64,000 bases of DNA from Comamonas sp. (lineage in GTDB: Bacteria; Pseudomonadota; Gammaproteobacteria; Burkholderiales; Burkholderiaceae_C). The stretch covers positions 248,001 through 312,000 of the forward strand of contig JAQVCA010000003.1 in assembly GCA_028690035.1 (NCBI GenBank), given 5' to 3'. The position numbers and the translations under genes were made by a program. The notes beneath the pieces were generated by a model. The model did no database searches. It saw only the letters and a program-made list of their open reading frames with translations, and was not told where the DNA came from. Positions 8,562 through 16,819 of the stretch are shown here, piece by piece (position 1 is the first letter of the stretch; the number at the start of each line of letters is the position of its first letter).

Positions 8562-8999
8562 TCAGTCGCGCGTGGCGCGTCGCTGCACGGCGGCCACGTA
8601 GGCGGCGCCATCGGGCGGGTGGCCGTTGCGTTGGCTGTCGGCCAGCATCTGCCCCAGGCATTCCATGGTGGCGTGGTGGGCATCGTGCAGGCCACCGTCC
8701 AAGCGCTTGGACAGCAGCTCCACCGCCTGGCGAATGCCACGCGGCTGGTCGATGCTGCACTGCTCGCTGATGGACAGGTGCATCGACAGGTGCAGAAACG
8801 GATTGGTGCGCTCGGGCGTGAGGTCGTAGTTGCGGGCAATCGCCGCCTCGGCATCAGCCAGATCGGCGAAGTATTCGGGGTGCTCTTCAATCCACAGGCT
8901 GGCCAGCGTTTCGATGGCTTCCATCGGGGCCTGGGTGAGCATTTTGGAGCGCACGCCGCAGAAGAAGCGGCGCACATCGGCTTGGGAAGGTTGGAACAT
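8562..8999 (-). CDS. DUF1841 family protein
   Basis: 145 residues from MFQPSQADVRRFFCG at 8999; an ATG six codons earlier is less typical. The segment NPFLHLSMHLSISEQ followed by DQPRGIRQAVELL, and later HDAHHATMECLGQML, is the family hallmark. The several conserved His residues suggest metal binding, but no function is established. It is a small cytoplasmic protein with no signal or membrane segment, conserved in betaproteobacteria. It probably heads the minus-strand run into the MoxR gene (92-bp gap). Its promoter region at 9000-9137 contains three 22-bp-phased direct repeats and then the IS end. Confidence 0.85.
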   Translation of the reverse strand: MFQPSQADVRRFFCGVRSKMLTQAPMEAIETLASLWIEEHPEYFADLADAEAAIARNYDLTPERTNPFLHLSMHLSISEQCSIDQPRGIRQAVELLSKRLDGGLHDAHHATMECLGQMLADSQRNGHPPDGAAYVAAVQRRATRD

Positions 9000-9065
9000 A
9001 GTTTGGCAGCGTAGCATGCAAAGCGGGGGGCGATGGCCGAGGCACCTGCAATGGTTTCTGGGCCT

Positions 9066-9123
9066 CGTAAATTTCGGAAATCAATCACGTAAATTTCGGA
9101 ATTGATCGACGTAAATTTCGGAA
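9066..9123. repeat. Three direct repeats with exact 22-bp period
   Basis: The 14-mer CGTAAATTTCGGAA starts at 9066, 9088 and 9110, identical each time, with 8-bp spacers that resemble one another (atcaatca, ttgatcga, tgattgag). The period is about two helical turns. The array lies between the DUF1841 start and the left end of the IS. It could be a regulator-binding array for the DUF1841 promoter, or the remnant of another IS; IS21-family ends carry several spaced repeats of this kind. Confidence 0.8.
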
Positions 9124-9137
9124 TGATTGAGCGTTAA

Positions 9138-10323
9138 GGAAATCCTGCAAAACCCTCCGCAATGTTTGGTACATGTCAGCATGCAATGGCATCCTCACAG
9201 GCCATGAAGCAAAGCAGCCTTGACCTGAATCTGAGCACCAAGAAGACCCGCAAGCAGGAACTGCTTGCCCAGATGGATCGGGTGGTTCCCTGGGCTGCGT
9301 TGGTCGAGCTCATCACCCCGTATTACCCCGAAGGCAAGAACGGTCGCCCACCCTTTGCACTGGAGACCATGCTGCGCATCCACTGCATGCAACAGTGGTT
9401 CACCTTGTCGGATCTGGCGATGGAAGAGGCCTTCTTTGACACCCCGATCTACCGGGAGTTTGCCCAGCTCGATGCCCATGGACGAATACCGGATGAGAGC
9501 ACCATCCTGAGGTTTCGCCACCGGCTGGAGAAACATAAGCTGGCCGATCAGATTCTGGCCACCGTCAACGAACTGTTGGCAGCCCAGGGCTTGCTGCTCA
9601 AGGCGGGCACTGCGGTGGACGCCACCTTGATCGCAGCACCGAGTTCCACCAAGAACAAGGACAAAAAGCGCGATCCAGAGATGCATTCGAGCCAAAAGGG
9701 CAACGAGTGGCACTTTGGCATGAAGGCCCACATTGGCGTGGACGCGGACTCTGGGCTGGTGCACACCGTCATTGGCACCTCGGGCAACGTGGCCGACGTC
9801 ACTGAAGGCAACAGCTTGCTCCACGGTCAGGAGACAGACGTCTTTGGGGATGCGGGCTACCAAGGCGCGCAAAAGCGCCCCGATGCCAGGAAGGATGTCA
9901 CCTGGCATGTGGCGATGCGCCCGGGCAAACGCAAAGAGCTGGACAAGGAAAACAACCCCATTGACGCGCTCATAGACCAGGTGGAGAAGATCAAGGCCAG
10001 CATCCGGGCCAAGGTGGAGCACCCCTTCAGGGTGATCAAACGGCAGTTTGGCTATACCAAGGTGCGTTACCGGGGGCTCAAGAAGAACACGCTGCAGCTC
10101 AAGACGCTGTTTGCGCTGTCCAATCTGTGGATGGTGCGCCACCAATTGCTGGGGGTGCAGGGATGAGTGCGCCCGCAAACAGCCGTGCAGCCGCAGCGCC
10201 TGCGCAAGTGGCCCCCACAAGGGGCACCAAACAAGGCGGAACCGCTGGAAAAACGGCCTCTATTGCGCCAGATGAAAAACTCAGTCTCGTAGCACGCGCG
10301 AAACCGAGTTGTTCAGGACATTC
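9138..10323 (+). mobile_element. IS5-family insertion sequence, about 1.19 kb
   Basis: A single DDE transposase gene is flanked by imperfect terminal inverted repeats: GGAAATCCTGCAAAAC at the left, and GAATGTCCTGAACAAC as the complement of the right end. The element is bordered on both sides by TTAA (9134-9137 and 10324-10327), which fits the YTAR-type 4-bp target duplication of the IS5 group. It sits between the DUF1841 gene and the 3' end of the mocR-like gene, and interrupts no recognisable frame. The ends are deduced by eye. Confidence 0.75.
9204..10166 (+). CDS. IS5-family transposase
   Basis: 320 residues from MKQSSLDLNLSTKK; an ATG 14 codons upstream (9162) is also in frame. The DDE catalytic residues are visible as AVDATLI, DAGYQG and KVEHPFRVIKRQFGY, with the Y-x2-R-x3-E-like C-terminal signature of the IS4/IS5 superfamily. 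The N-terminal helix-rich domain (RPPFALETMLRIHCMQQWF) is typical of the family. The frame is intact from start to stop, so the element may still be active. It encodes nothing else. Confidence 0.93.
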   Translation: MKQSSLDLNLSTKKTRKQELLAQMDRVVPWAALVELITPYYPEGKNGRPPFALETMLRIHCMQQWFTLSDLAMEEAFFDTPIYREFAQLDAHGRIPDESTILRFRHRLEKHKLADQILATVNELLAAQGLLLKAGTAVDATLIAAPSSTKNKDKKRDPEMHSSQKGNEWHFGMKAHIGVDADSGLVHTVIGTSGNVADVTEGNSLLHGQETDVFGDAGYQGAQKRPDARKDVTWHVAMRPGKRKELDKENNPIDALIDQVEKIKASIRAKVEHPFRVIKRQFGYTKVRYRGLKKNTLQLKTLFALSNLWMVRHQLLGVQG

Positions 10324-10366
10324 TTAAGCGCGGGCCAAATAACCAGCCGTACTGGCGCACGCTCCA

Positions 10367-11806
10367 TTACGGGAGGGATGCAGCCAACGTCCCCAGACGG
10401 CGCAGCGCATTTTCCCGCTGTGCCGACCATGGCCACCCGCAATTGATGCGCAGGCAGTGATCCACCCGCCCAGCGTTGGAAAACAGTGTGCCCGGAGCCA
10501 CCAAAATCCCCTCGCGCAAAGCCGCTTCAAAGACCGCCGTTGCGGATCGTTCTTCTGGTAATTCCACCCACAACTGCATTCCCCCGGGCGGCAGGGCGAT
10601 GTGCGTACCGGCAGGAAAATGCTTGGCAATGCAGCTGGCGCTGCGTTCGCGCTGCACGCGCAGGGCTGCACGCAGTTTGTGCAAGTGGCGGTCGTAAGCA
10701 CCGCTTTGCATAAATTCACCCACTGCGTGCAGCGACAGCGCGGCGTTATGCCGACTGCTGGCATGTTTGAGCATTTGCACCCGGGTGTGCCAGCGCCCGC
10801 CGTATATCCATCCCAACCGCAGCCCTGGCGCCAATACCTTGTGCAGTGATGCGCAATGAATCACGCTGCCATCCGTGTCAAAGGATTGCAGCGCTCGCGG
10901 CACATGGCCGTCATCCATCAATTCGCTGTAGCAATCGTCCTCAATCACCGCCACACCCTGCGCAGCACACAGGCGCACCAGCCGGGCCTTGTGTGCATCC
11001 GGCATGACGCTACCCAGGGGGTTGTGCAAACGCGGCACGACAACTACGGCGCGGATGCCCTCGTAGGCGGTTAGCGCCAGCTCCAGCGCATCCACCGACA
11101 GACCCGTCTGTGCACTGGCGGGCACCTCCAGCGCACGCAGGCCCAGGCTCTCCAGCACCTGAAGCAGCCCATAAAACGCGGGTGATTCGACGGCCACCAC
11201 ATCCCCCGGTTGGGTAACAGCACGCAGGGCCAGATGCAAGGCCTCCGTGCAGCCATGCGTAGGCAGGACATCCTGGGGAGACAACCGCATCCCCGCCAAC
11301 AACGCCCGCTGCGCTATCGCTTCGCCAAAGCGCTGAGGCGGCTGTGCAGGAGGCGGCTCGGTCAGCCAATGCGGATATTGGCGCAGGCTGCGTGCCAGCG
11401 TCGCCCGCAGCGCCTCCCCCGGGTACCACTGCGGCGCACAGTAGGCAATGGACAGATCGAACTCCACGCCCCCTTGCTGGCGGCGGGCAATGAAGCGCGA
11501 CACCTTTTCGTGGATACCGACGAACTGTGCCGGATCGGGCAACTGGGCGATAGCAGCGCCTGCCTTCTTCGGTGCCATGCCCCCGTTACGAGGCCGTTGC
11601 ACCACGTAACCGGAACGATCCCGCCCTTGCACCCAGCCCATGCTCTCCAAAGTACGGCACGCCTGCAGCGCAGTCGAAAGACTCACGCCATGCAACTGCA
11701 TCAGGGTACGCAATGAAGGCAACTTGTCCCCCACGCGCAACGTGCCGACCTCAATGGCTTGCCGGTAGTGCTGAGCGAGTTGCTGGTAGAGAGACGTGCG
11801 AGACAT
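10367..11806 (-). CDS. MocR/PdxR-type transcriptional regulator (GntR HTH plus aminotransferase domain)
   Basis: 479 residues from MSRTSLYQQLAQHYRQAIE; an ATG six codons earlier is less likely. Residues 5-70 form a GntR winged helix (GDKLPSLRTLMQLHGVSLSTALQACRTLESMGWV). The rest is a fold-type I aminotransferase domain with GCTEALHLALRA and the PLP lysine in CASLHKVLAPGLRLGW. MocR regulators bind PLP or a PLP adduct and usually control a divergent gene. Here that gene is the TSUP transporter 186 bp away. A 12-bp inverted repeat in the gap is a candidate operator. The ligand cannot be predicted. The 3' end lies 40 bp from the IS. Confidence 0.9.
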   Translation of the reverse strand: MSRTSLYQQLAQHYRQAIEVGTLRVGDKLPSLRTLMQLHGVSLSTALQACRTLESMGWVQGRDRSGYVVQRPRNGGMAPKKAGAAIAQLPDPAQFVGIHEKVSRFIARRQQGGVEFDLSIAYCAPQWYPGEALRATLARSLRQYPHWLTEPPPAQPPQRFGEAIAQRALLAGMRLSPQDVLPTHGCTEALHLALRAVTQPGDVVAVESPAFYGLLQVLESLGLRALEVPASAQTGLSVDALELALTAYEGIRAVVVVPRLHNPLGSVMPDAHKARLVRLCAAQGVAVIEDDCYSELMDDGHVPRALQSFDTDGSVIHCASLHKVLAPGLRLGWIYGGRWHTRVQMLKHASSRHNAALSLHAVGEFMQSGAYDRHLHKLRAALRVQRERSASCIAKHFPAGTHIALPPGGMQLWVELPEERSATAVFEAALREGILVAPGTLFSNAGRVDHCLRINCGWPWSAQRENALRRLGTLAASLP

Positions 11807-11848
11807 GGCGATGGCAAAAAACAATGGTCGAAACAGAAGCTGGCGAAA

Positions 11849-11890
11849 TGTACCGGAACAGAGCTGATGTTTTGTGTTTGTTACGGTGCA
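11849..11890. promoter_or_regulatory. Candidate operator: 12-bp inverted repeat in the mocR-TSUP gap
   Basis: TGTACCGGAACA (11849-11860) and TGTTACGGTGCA (11879-11890) are inverted copies matching at 10 of 12 positions, with centres 30 bp apart, about three helical turns. They lie between the divergent MocR-type regulator and the TSUP exporter, where such a regulator would bind to control both. A possible -10 for the exporter, TATGAT, is at 11933-11938. This is a prediction from symmetry and position only. Confidence 0.5.
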
Positions 11891-11992
11891 GATTTTTATG
11901 AATTATGCCTGTTGTTAAAAATGACCAGCAAATATGATTGGCTTGAATTAAAAATCATTGCAACGAATAAATAATTCGATAGGTGTCATTCA

Positions 11993-12742
11993 ATGGATTT
12001 CAATACGATTATCGGGCTTGCCACGGTAGCTTTTCTGGCTGGGTTTTTCGATGCCATTGCAGGCGGAGGCGGGTTGATTACCCTGCCAGCGTTGCTATTG
12101 ACTGGTATAGATCCCGTGGTTGCCATTGGCACCAATAAATTCCAGGCAGCAGCAGCCACCGTGTCTGCGGCCATCACGTTCGCAAGAAAACGGCTGGTGG
12201 AGTGGAAAGAGGTCAAATGGCTGATACCGTTGGCCATGGCAGGCGGTATGGCCGGGGCGCTGTTTGTCAGCTGGGTGGACAAGCGCTGGCTGGAGGCGGC
12301 AGTACCTGTGCTGTTAATCGGGGTGGCTGTTTATTTTCTGTTCACCCCGGCCATGCGCGAAACAGCGGGGAAGGCCCGATTATCCATCGTTGCTTTCTCG
12401 CTCACGGCTGCTCCATTACTGGGGTTTTATGACGGCATATTCGGCCCCGGCGTCGGTTCGTTTTTCATGATCGGCTGGGTGCTGCTGTGCGGTTTATCCA
12501 TGATGCGGGCCATCAGTTTTACCAAAGTGGGCAATGCCGCCTGCAATATCGGCGCCCTGTCGGTATTCATGGTCAAGGGGGTGGTTGTATGGCCCCTGGC
12601 GATCACGATGGCCATTGCGGCGTTTGCCGGGGCGCAGTTGGGGGCACGCTGCGCCGTGCGTGTCGGGCCACGCCTGATTCGACCCATGATCGTGCTGGTG
12701 TGCTGCGCACTGGCGATCAAGCTGTTTAGCATGAACTATTAA
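11993..12742 (+). CDS. TSUP (TauE/SafE) family membrane transporter
   Basis: 249 residues, very hydrophobic, with about seven to eight membrane segments. The family signatures are present in both halves: FLAGFFDAIAGGGGLITLPALLLTG and GTNKFQAAAAT in the first, LLGFYDGIFGPGVGSFF and KVGNAACNIGALSVF in the second. TSUP proteins move sulfite, sulfonates, sulfoacetate or related anions across the inner membrane. The divergent MocR-type regulator suggests control by an amino-compound ligand, and some MocR proteins respond to taurine, but the substrate is inference. The upstream region is strongly A+T-rich. Confidence 0.9.
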   Translation: MDFNTIIGLATVAFLAGFFDAIAGGGGLITLPALLLTGIDPVVAIGTNKFQAAAATVSAAITFARKRLVEWKEVKWLIPLAMAGGMAGALFVSWVDKRWLEAAVPVLLIGVAVYFLFTPAMRETAGKARLSIVAFSLTAAPLLGFYDGIFGPGVGSFFMIGWVLLCGLSMMRAISFTKVGNAACNIGALSVFMVKGVVVWPLAITMAIAAFAGAQLGARCAVRVGPRLIRPMIVLVCCALAIKLFSMNY

Positions 12743-12762
12743 TAAAGGAGCTGGTTCCGATG

Positions 12763-12810
12763 GTGTTTGAATCGTTTCATATGGTTTTTATTTACAAATC
12801 GATTAAACAC
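12763..12810. terminator. Hairpin between convergent TSUP and histidine kinase genes
   Basis: GTGTTTGAATCG (12763-12774) can pair with CGATTAAACAC (12800-12810), with one bulged base and a 25-nt A+T-rich loop. It lies between two convergent genes, where a bidirectional terminator is expected. There is no clean T-run directly after the stem, so the assignment is weak. Confidence 0.35.
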
Positions 12811-12839
12811 GCGCGGTAGAAGCTCACTTTTTAATCATT

Positions 12840-14228
12840 TCACACGGTCGGCAGGTCTGGAAATACCAGCATGGCCTGCAGACCATCGCTGCCCCCGGGC
12901 ACCGGGCTGGTGAGCACCAGCTGCACCCCGTGCTGCTGGGCGATGCTGCCCACGATGGACAGGCCCAGCCCGTAGCCCAGGCGCGAGGCATCGGCGCGCA
13001 CATGGCGCTGCTGCACATCGATCAGCGCCGCGCTGGGGATGCCGGGGCCGTGGTCGCGCACGATCAGCGCGGGCGGCTGGGTTTGCACGGCCAGCTCGAC
13101 CGGGCCGCTGCTGTAGGTCAGGGCGTTGTCGATCAGGTTGCGCAGGGCAATGGCCAGGGTGTCGATGTCGCCCCGCACTGGCACGGGCTGGTCGGGGGGG
13201 TCCCAGTCCAGGCGCTTGTGGGCCTGGGGGTTGTGCCAGAACTCTTGCGCCAAGGTGGTGCCCAGTTGCACCAGATCGACGCTGTGGTGCAGCAGCGGGT
13301 GCGCGGCCTCAGCGCGCGAGAGCTGCAGCAGGCGCTCGGTGCGGTGGCTCAGGGTGTGCAGCGCCTGCAGGATGGGCTGGATCTGCTCCAGCGCAATCTG
13401 GTTGCTGCCCGCATCGCGCGCCTGATCGAGTGCGGTGTGCAGGCGCAGGCGCACCGAGGCCAGGGGCGTGCGCAGCTCGTGCGCGGCGTTGGCGGCCAGG
13501 GCGCGTTCCACATCCAGTGCATGGTGCAGGCGCTGCAGCAGTTGGTTGACGTCGTGCGCCACCTGCTGCAGTTCGCGCGGCAGGCCTTCCAGGGGCATGG
13601 GCTGCAGGTGGTCGCTGCTGCGCGCCTGGATTTGCGTCTGCAGCCAGTGCAGCGAGCGCAGCTCGCGCCGGGCGATGGCGCGGATCAGCCACAGCAGCAA
13701 CGGCAGCATCAGCAGCAGCACGGCAATCAGGCCGCTGGCGGTGCGCCAGCGGGCCTCGGTGCGCTCGTCCAGCGGGTCGGCCAGTTGCAGCCAGACACCG
13801 CTTTCGGGCTCTTCCAGGGTGTAGATGCGGTGCTGCGCGGTGTCGTAAAAGCCTTCTTGCAGGGGGGTGGCAAAGGCCTCCTCAGGCGCAGCGCGCGAGC
13901 GCAGCAGCAAGCGGCCCTGGGCATTGCGCAGTTGCAGCGAGAGCGGCTCGGTGTAGTCGGAGCCGGGCACTTCGCCCAGGATGCGCACCGCCTGCGCCTG
14001 CGCCGGTTCGGGGGTGGGGGTGGCGACATCGAGCAGCGCGGGGTAGAGCTGGCGGTGGGCGCTTTCGACCAGTTCGGTATCGAAGTTGTGCTGAATTTGC
14101 GTATCCACATACCAGGCCACCAGGGCCGTGCTGATGCCCCAGACCAGCACCACGGCAGCCACCAGCGGGCGCGCCAGGCGCGAGGCCAGACTGCGCGCGC
14201 GCCGGATGGAGGCCGCCGGGGTGCTCAT
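12840..14228 (-). CDS. Sensor histidine kinase, PmrB/QseC-like
   Basis: 462 residues. The ATG at 14228 overlaps the response-regulator stop (ATGA), which fixes the start. A transmembrane helix at about 21-40 is followed by a periplasmic sensor region and a second helix (LIAVLLLMLPLLLWLI). The transmitter has H box NAAHELRTPLASVRL, N box NLIDNALTY, G1 DHGPGIPS and G2 GYGLGLSIV. The protein phosphorylates the OmpR-type regulator encoded just upstream. Because that pair is divergent from an eptA-type gene, a PmrB-like role in sensing envelope stress, metals or cationic peptides is likely. QseC-like control of other genes remains possible. Confidence 0.92.
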   Translation of the reverse strand: MSTPAASIRRARSLASRLARPLVAAVVLVWGISTALVAWYVDTQIQHNFDTELVESAHRQLYPALLDVATPTPEPAQAQAVRILGEVPGSDYTEPLSLQLRNAQGRLLLRSRAAPEEAFATPLQEGFYDTAQHRIYTLEEPESGVWLQLADPLDERTEARWRTASGLIAVLLLMLPLLLWLIRAIARRELRSLHWLQTQIQARSSDHLQPMPLEGLPRELQQVAHDVNQLLQRLHHALDVERALAANAAHELRTPLASVRLRLHTALDQARDAGSNQIALEQIQPILQALHTLSHRTERLLQLSRAEAAHPLLHHSVDLVQLGTTLAQEFWHNPQAHKRLDWDPPDQPVPVRGDIDTLAIALRNLIDNALTYSSGPVELAVQTQPPALIVRDHGPGIPSAALIDVQQRHVRADASRLGYGLGLSIVGSIAQQHGVQLVLTSPVPGGSDGLQAMLVFPDLPTV

Positions 14229-14887
14229 ACGGGCTCCAGCCGGTAGCCAGTGCCGCGCACGGTCTGGATCAGGTTGCTGCCCAGCTTGCGGCGCAGGCGG
14301 CTGATGAACACCTCCAGCGTGTTGCTGTCGCTGCTGGCATCCCATTGGTAGAGGGCTTCTTGCAGGCGCTCGCGCGTAAAAATTTGCGCCGGGCGGCTGG
14401 CCAGCACGCGCAGCAAGGCCCATTCTTTGGGGGTCAGCACCACGGGCAGGCCTGCCACCTGCACCATCTCGCGCGCCAGGTCGATGTGCACTTGGCCACG
14501 CACCACGCGCGCGCCCGCCGCGTCCTGATGGCGGCGGCGCTCAATGGCACGCAGGCGTGCCAGCAGCTCTTCGGGGTCGTAGGGCTTGACCAGGTAATCG
14601 TCGGCCCCGGCATCCAGCCCCCGGATGCGGTCGCTGACCTGATCGCGCGCCGTCACGGCAATCACCGTCGGGCTGTCTTTGACCGCGCGCAGCTGGGGCA
14701 GCAGCGCCAGGCCATCGCCATCGGGCAGGTTCAAATCCAGCAGCACCGCCCAGTAGTGGTTGCACTGCACCAGGGTGCGCGCTTGCGCCAGGCTCTCGGC
14801 CCAGTCCACTTGGTATTGCTTGGTGTGCAGGTAGCTCAATACGGCGGCCGCCAGGGTGCGGTCGTCTTCGAGAAGCAGGATGTGCAT
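14225..14887 (-). CDS. OmpR-family response regulator, PmrA/QseB-like
   Basis: 220 residues. The receiver domain has the acidic pair LLLEDD, phospho-acceptor Asp51 in LLDLNLPDGDG, Thr79 in AVTARD and Lys101 in DYLVKPYD. The C-terminal winged helix (LTPKEWALLRVLASRP, then SNTLEVFISRLRRKLG and VRGTGYRLEPV) is of the OmpR/PhoB type. The ATG at 14887 gives the normal MHILLLEDD N-terminus; longer frames lack support. It forms an overlapping operon with the kinase. The divergent gap to eptA holds two pairs of hexamers at the 11-bp phasing that OmpR-class dimers use. Confidence 0.93.
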   Translation of the reverse strand: MHILLLEDDRTLAAAVLSYLHTKQYQVDWAESLAQARTLVQCNHYWAVLLDLNLPDGDGLALLPQLRAVKDSPTVIAVTARDQVSDRIRGLDAGADDYLVKPYDPEELLARLRAIERRRHQDAAGARVVRGQVHIDLAREMVQVAGLPVVLTPKEWALLRVLASRPAQIFTRERLQEALYQWDASSDSNTLEVFISRLRRKLGSNLIQTVRGTGYRLEPV

Positions 14888-14926
14888 GGTCGGTGCAGTG
14901 TAGGTGCTGCGATGCTGCAAGCGCCA

Positions 14927-14967
14927 GCTGAACGGCAGCTGAACGGCGACTTCAGCGAACGTTCAGC
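14927..14967. promoter_or_regulatory. Two PmrA-like direct-repeat boxes in opposite orientation
   Basis: GCTGAA occurs at 14927-14932 and 14938-14943 (GCTGAA-N5-GCTGAA). On the other strand the same hexamer pair is at 14951-14967, seen on the plus strand as TTCAGC-N5-TTCAGC. The 6-N5-6 spacing equals that of PmrA, PhoB and QseB sites, although the hexamer differs from the enterobacterial CTTAAG. The boxes lie midway between the response-regulator start (14887) and the eptA start (14990), one facing each gene. This fits autoregulation plus activation of eptA. Confidence 0.65.
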
Positions 14968-14989
14968 ACGCAGGCGCACAGTGCGCTCC

Positions 14990-16738
14990 ATGCCTCAAAT
15001 CTCTGCTTCTTTATTGCCCCAGTGGGCGTGGCCCGTGCGCTTGCAGCGCGCTTCGCGTTGGTGGTCGGGGTGGTCGCTGGCCCCGCGCACGGTGGCCTTG
15101 CTGCTGGCGTTGTGGTGCATAGCGCTGCTCAACCAGCCGCTGTGGCACACCTTGTCCGAGCTGGCCGGTGCGACCGAGCTGACCGACCCCTGGGCGCTCA
15201 AGCGCTTGGCATTTGGGGCGCTGCTGGTGTGTGCCACCTTCTTGTGGTTCATGCTCTGGTCGTGGCCCGGCGTGCGCCGTCCGGTGTGGAGCGTGCATCT
15301 GGTGCTGGCCGCCAGCGTGCAGCATTTCATGCTCAGCTACGGCGTGGTCATGGACAGCTCCATGGTGCAAAACAGCCTGCAGACCAACTGGACAGAGGCC
15401 CTGGCCTTGCTGACCCCCGGACTGCTGCTGCATGTGCTGCTGTACGCCGGGCTGCCCATCGCCTGGCTGTACACCGGGGTGGAGATGCCCGCGCAGCGCC
15501 GGGGCTGGCTGCGCTCGGCCTTGTGGCTGCTGGCCGCGCTGGGCGTGCTGGTGGTGGGCGGCATGCGCCTGTACCGCGATCTGGCACCGCTGCTGCGCAA
15601 CCACACCGAAATCCGCTACCAGGTCAACCCGCTGGCCACCGTGGTGTCGTGGAGCAACGTCACCCTCAAACCCATCCTGAAGCCGAAAAAACCTTTTCAG
15701 CCAGTGATTGAAGGCGCGGCCCTGGGGGCCACTTACAGCGCCCAGGCCGCAGGCCAGGTCAAGCCGCCGCTGCTGGTGCTGGTGGTGGGTGAAACCGCCC
15801 GTGCCGACCACTTTGGCCGCATGTACGGCTATGCACGCGACACCACGCCGCAACTGCAGGCGCGCCAGGTGCTCAGCTGGCAGCAGGTGCAGTCCTGCGG
15901 CACCAACACCATTGCCTCGGTGCCGTGCATGTTCTCGCCCGTGGGCAAAGAAGGCTACGAAGGGCGCAAAGTCGAATACGGCAACCTGCTGGACATCGTG
16001 CAGGCCGCCGGTCTTGCCGTGCGCTGGCTGGACAACCAGTCGGGCTGCAAAGGCGTGTGCGCGCGCATTCCCAGCGCCGAGGCACAGGCCATCGCCACCC
16101 CAGAGCAGCGCGCGCAATGGTGCCGCGATGGCGAATGCCTGGACCGCCTGATGGTGGCGCAGCTGGACGCGCAGCTGGCCGCTATCCCCGCCGCCCAGCG
16201 CCAGCAGGGCGTGGTGCTGGTGCTGCACCAGATGGGCAGCCACGGCCCGGCGTACTACCGCCGCTCGGCCCCCGACACCAAGCGCTTCACGCCCGAATGC
16301 GCCACGCACGTCACCTCGGACTGCAGCCAGCAAGACCTGATCAACGTGTACGACAACAGCATGGTGGAAACCGACGCCTTCCTGGCCCAGACCATCGACT
16401 GGCTGCAAACGCAGCAGCAAGGCTTTGCCACCTCCATGCTCTATGTCAGTGACCACGGCGAATCGCTGGGCGAAAACGGCCTGTACCTGCACGGCCTGCC
16501 GTACCGCATTGCCCCCCAGGCGCAAAAGCATGTGCCCTGGGTGCTGTGGCCCGGCACCCTGCAAGCGCGCACCGGCTGGCGCGAAGACTGTGCCCGCACC
16601 CAGCTCGACCAGCCGCTGACGCACGACGCCTACTTCCACACCGTGCTGGGCATGTTGGACATCGCCAGCCCCTACTACCAGCCCCAGCAAGACGCCATGG
16701 CCAGCTGCCGCACACAGCGCGTGGCGGGAGTGGGTTGA
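14990..16738 (+). CDS. eptA: Lipid A phosphoethanolamine transferase, EptA/MCR type
   Basis: 582 residues. The N-terminal third has about five membrane helices. A periplasmic sulfatase-fold domain follows, with the catalytic Thr269 in VVGETARADHFGRMYGYARDT, the zinc-site motifs SDHGESLGENGLYLHG and HQMGSHGPAYYRR, and paired Cys residues (SCGTNTIASVPCMF; QSGCKGVCARI) that form disulfides in this family. It transfers phosphoethanolamine from phosphatidylethanolamine to lipid A, lowering surface charge; homologues give polymyxin resistance. A longer upstream frame is rejected because it would run through the regulator gene. It is divergent from the PmrAB-like pair, which very probably regulates it. 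Whether the exact acceptor is lipid A or another glycan is not certain. Confidence 0.93.
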   Translation: MPQISASLLPQWAWPVRLQRASRWWSGWSLAPRTVALLLALWCIALLNQPLWHTLSELAGATELTDPWALKRLAFGALLVCATFLWFMLWSWPGVRRPVWSVHLVLAASVQHFMLSYGVVMDSSMVQNSLQTNWTEALALLTPGLLLHVLLYAGLPIAWLYTGVEMPAQRRGWLRSALWLLAALGVLVVGGMRLYRDLAPLLRNHTEIRYQVNPLATVVSWSNVTLKPILKPKKPFQPVIEGAALGATYSAQAAGQVKPPLLVLVVGETARADHFGRMYGYARDTTPQLQARQVLSWQQVQSCGTNTIASVPCMFSPVGKEGYEGRKVEYGNLLDIVQAAGLAVRWLDNQSGCKGVCARIPSAEAQAIATPEQRAQWCRDGECLDRLMVAQLDAQLAAIPAAQRQQGVVLVLHQMGSHGPAYYRRSAPDTKRFTPECATHVTSDCSQQDLINVYDNSMVETDAFLAQTIDWLQTQQQGFATSMLYVSDHGESLGENGLYLHGLPYRIAPQAQKHVPWVLWPGTLQARTGWREDCARTQLDQPLTHDAYFHTVLGMLDIASPYYQPQQDAMASCRTQRVAGVG

Positions 16739-16819
16739 GGCAGCGCGCCCTGCCATGCCAGCCCGTCAAACCCCTCTAAGATGCCGACCTTTGGTCTGCA
16801 AGGCAGCAAGGGTAGCGCT

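Noticed and set aside
14345..14989. Upstream in-frame extension of eptA to 14345
   Set aside because: It would be translated from DNA antisense to the response regulator and would include the promoter boxes; eptA family N-termini fit the ATG at 14990.
15011..16756. 581-codon minus-strand frame opposite eptA
   Set aside because: Composition is His/Gln/Gly-rich shadow sequence, and the plus-strand eptA motifs are complete.
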